A stretch of DNA of 7,798 bases from Actinomycetota bacterium (lineage in GTDB: Bacteria > Actinomycetota > Actinomycetes > Nanopelagicales > Nanopelagicaceae). Positions 6,703 through 7,798 of this stretch are shown in pieces; within the stretch, counting starts at the first letter, position 1, and each line of letters opens with the position of its first letter. The stretch lies in the NCBI GenBank assembly GCA_013205455.1, contig JABMMO010000037.1, forward strand, positions 1 to 7,798, given 5' to 3'. The position numbers and the translations under genes are program-made. The notes under the pieces were generated by a model. That model had not been told where the DNA came from, ran no database searches, and saw only the letters and a list, made by a program, of their open reading frames with translations.

Positions 6703-7719
6703 TTACCCCAATTCTGGTTGAGAATTTTCGGCACTTTCTGCCTGATTTGTCGTGGTTTGCGCATCAGAATGAATATCTATCCGCCATCCAGTAAGCCGCG
6801 CCGCCAATCGGGCATTCTGGCCATCTTTACCGATAGCAAGTGATAACTGATAATCCGGAACCACAACTTTTGCAGATCGAGATTCTAAATTAACCACTTC
6901 AACGCTAGTAATTCGAGCTGGCGCCAACGCATTACCTACATAAGCTGCTGGATCTTCTGACCAATCGACTATGTCAATTTTTTCGCCGTGAAGTTCATCC
7001 ATAACGGCGCGAGCTCGCGCACCCATCGGGCCAATTAGCGATCCTTTTGGACTCACGCCAGCGCGGTGAGTTCGTACTGCGATTTTGGTCCGATGACCAG
7101 CTTCACGGGCAATTCCCATTACCTCAACAACGCGTTCTCTTATTTCTGGAACTTCTAACGCAAACAATTGTTTAACTAACGCAGGATGGCTCCGCGAAAG
7201 TGCAACTTCTGGGCCACGCGTTCCTTGCTTTACTTCAACAACGAAACATTTAATTCGTTCGCCATGAGTGTAAATCTCACCCGGAACTTGTTCATGCGGT
7301 GGAATTTTTCCTTCAACTCTTCCAAGATCAATATAAACCATTCGATGATCTCGTCCTTGTTGAATTACTCCCGAAACTATGTCGCCAACTGAGGCCGTGA
7401 ACTCACCAACAATTTCGGCATCTTTTGATTCGCGCATCTTCTCTTTAATAATTTGGCGCGCAGTCGAAGTAGCAACCCGACTAAACCCAGTTGGTTCATC
7501 AATAATTTCGTCAATTTTTTCGCCATCTTCACCAAAAATTGGAACCAAGATTCGGATTTCGCCAGTTTCCCGATCTAACTTGGCATGCGCATATGGTTTT
7601 GCATCATCGGTACTTACATACGCAGCCTTAACTGCGATTTCAATCGCGGTGATTAAACGATCTAACGGAATATCCCGCTCAGTCGTAAGTGAAATAAGTG
7701 CTTTCATATCTACGTGCAT
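6703..7719 (-). CDS. nusA: Transcription termination/antitermination protein NusA
   Basis: NusA binds RNA polymerase and nascent RNA, modulating pausing, intrinsic termination and rRNA antitermination. The 338 residues contain an N-terminal polymerase-binding domain (about 5-103), an S1 domain (about 108-178, from SVGDIVSGVIQQ to EVALSRSHP), KH1 (about 200-262, loop GPMG at 230-233, then HGEKIDIVDWSEDP) and KH2 (about 270-318, QLSLAIGKDGQNARLAARLTGWRIDI). A short polar tail of about 20 residues ends the protein. There are no C-terminal acidic repeats like those of E. coli NusA, as is normal outside proteobacteria. The ATG at 7719 shares one base with the rimP stop (TAATG), favouring it over the in-frame ATG at 7707; neither has a strong ribosome binding site. 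It lies 155 bases before infB without the usual ylxR between. Confidence 0.97.
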   Translation of the reverse strand: MHVDMKALISLTTERDIPLDRLITAIEIAVKAAYVSTDDAKPYAHAKLDRETGEIRILVPIFGEDGEKIDEIIDEPTGFSRVATSTARQIIKEKMRESKDAEIVGEFTASVGDIVSGVIQQGRDHRMVYIDLGRVEGKIPPHEQVPGEIYTHGERIKCFVVEVKQGTRGPEVALSRSHPALVKQLFALEVPEIRERVVEVMGIAREAGHRTKIAVRTHRAGVSPKGSLIGPMGARARAVMDELHGEKIDIVDWSEDPAAYVGNALAPARITSVEVVNLESRSAKVVVPDYQLSLAIGKDGQNARLAARLTGWRIDIHSDAQTTTNQAESAENSQPELG

Positions 7720-7798
7720 TATTTGGCACCATCTTTATCTTTGCGATTAAATTCAATTTCAATAATGGCGCGCTTGATATCTCCGCGTAGTACAACGA
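7719..7798 (-). CDS. rimP: Ribosome maturation factor RimP, 3' end only
   Basis: Only the last 25 codons and the TAA stop are inside the window; the gene continues past the right edge. The peptide begins VVLRGDIKRAIIEIEFNR and ends KDKDGAK. RimP is needed for maturation of the 30S subunit, and the small SH3-like C-terminal domain of actinobacterial RimP ends with a similar EFNR motif. Position directly before nusA, with the stop overlapping the nusA start by one base, is the conserved place of rimP. The call rests on this motif and on gene order, since the body of the protein is not visible. Confidence 0.85.
   Translation of the reverse strand, partial: VVLRGDIKRAIIEIEFNRKDKDGAK

Overview
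The window holds one gene cluster, read entirely on the minus strand: the conserved bacterial transcription/translation operon rimP–nusA–infB–rbfA–truB–ribF–rpsO–pnp. In transcription order it begins at the right edge with the last 25 codons of rimP and ends at the left edge inside pnp, which is cut after about 352 codons. All genes look intact apart from the two edge truncations. I see no mobile element, CRISPR array, tRNA or rRNA.

The organism is most likely an actinomycetote. IF2 carries two GNNPF motifs in a Pro/Gly/Arg-rich linker and a lysine/alanine-rich tail. NusA has the GPMG form of the KH1 loop and ends soon after KH2. RbfA has a short acidic C-terminal tail with a DPY motif, and TruB and PNPase have the actinobacterial type of sequence. 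The DNA is only moderate in GC, with many A/T-ending codons, and the operon is very compact. That would fit a small-genome freshwater lineage (acI / Nanopelagicales type), but this is inference from style, not from a marker.

Right part (6703-7798): the rimP end and nusA, joined by a TAATG stop/start overlap. Next comes a 155-base gap (6548-6702) where many actinobacteria carry ylxR; here it holds only three chained micro-ORFs and possible ribosome-binding-site pairing. Middle (2537-6547): infB (GTG start), rbfA and truB, nearly touching or overlapping. Left part (1-2532): ribF, then a 130-base leader with a hairpin before rpsO, then a 147-base rpsO–pnp spacer with a hairpin just after the rpsO stop and a 12-base palindrome before the pnp start.

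The products share one theme. RimP and RbfA mature the 30S subunit, S15 is a 30S core protein, IF2 starts translation, NusA controls elongation and termination of transcription, TruB makes pseudouridine 55 in tRNA, PNPase degrades RNA, and RibF makes FMN and FAD. The genes are ordinary housekeeping genes. The points worth a second look are the three non-coding gaps, above all the nusA–infB gap.
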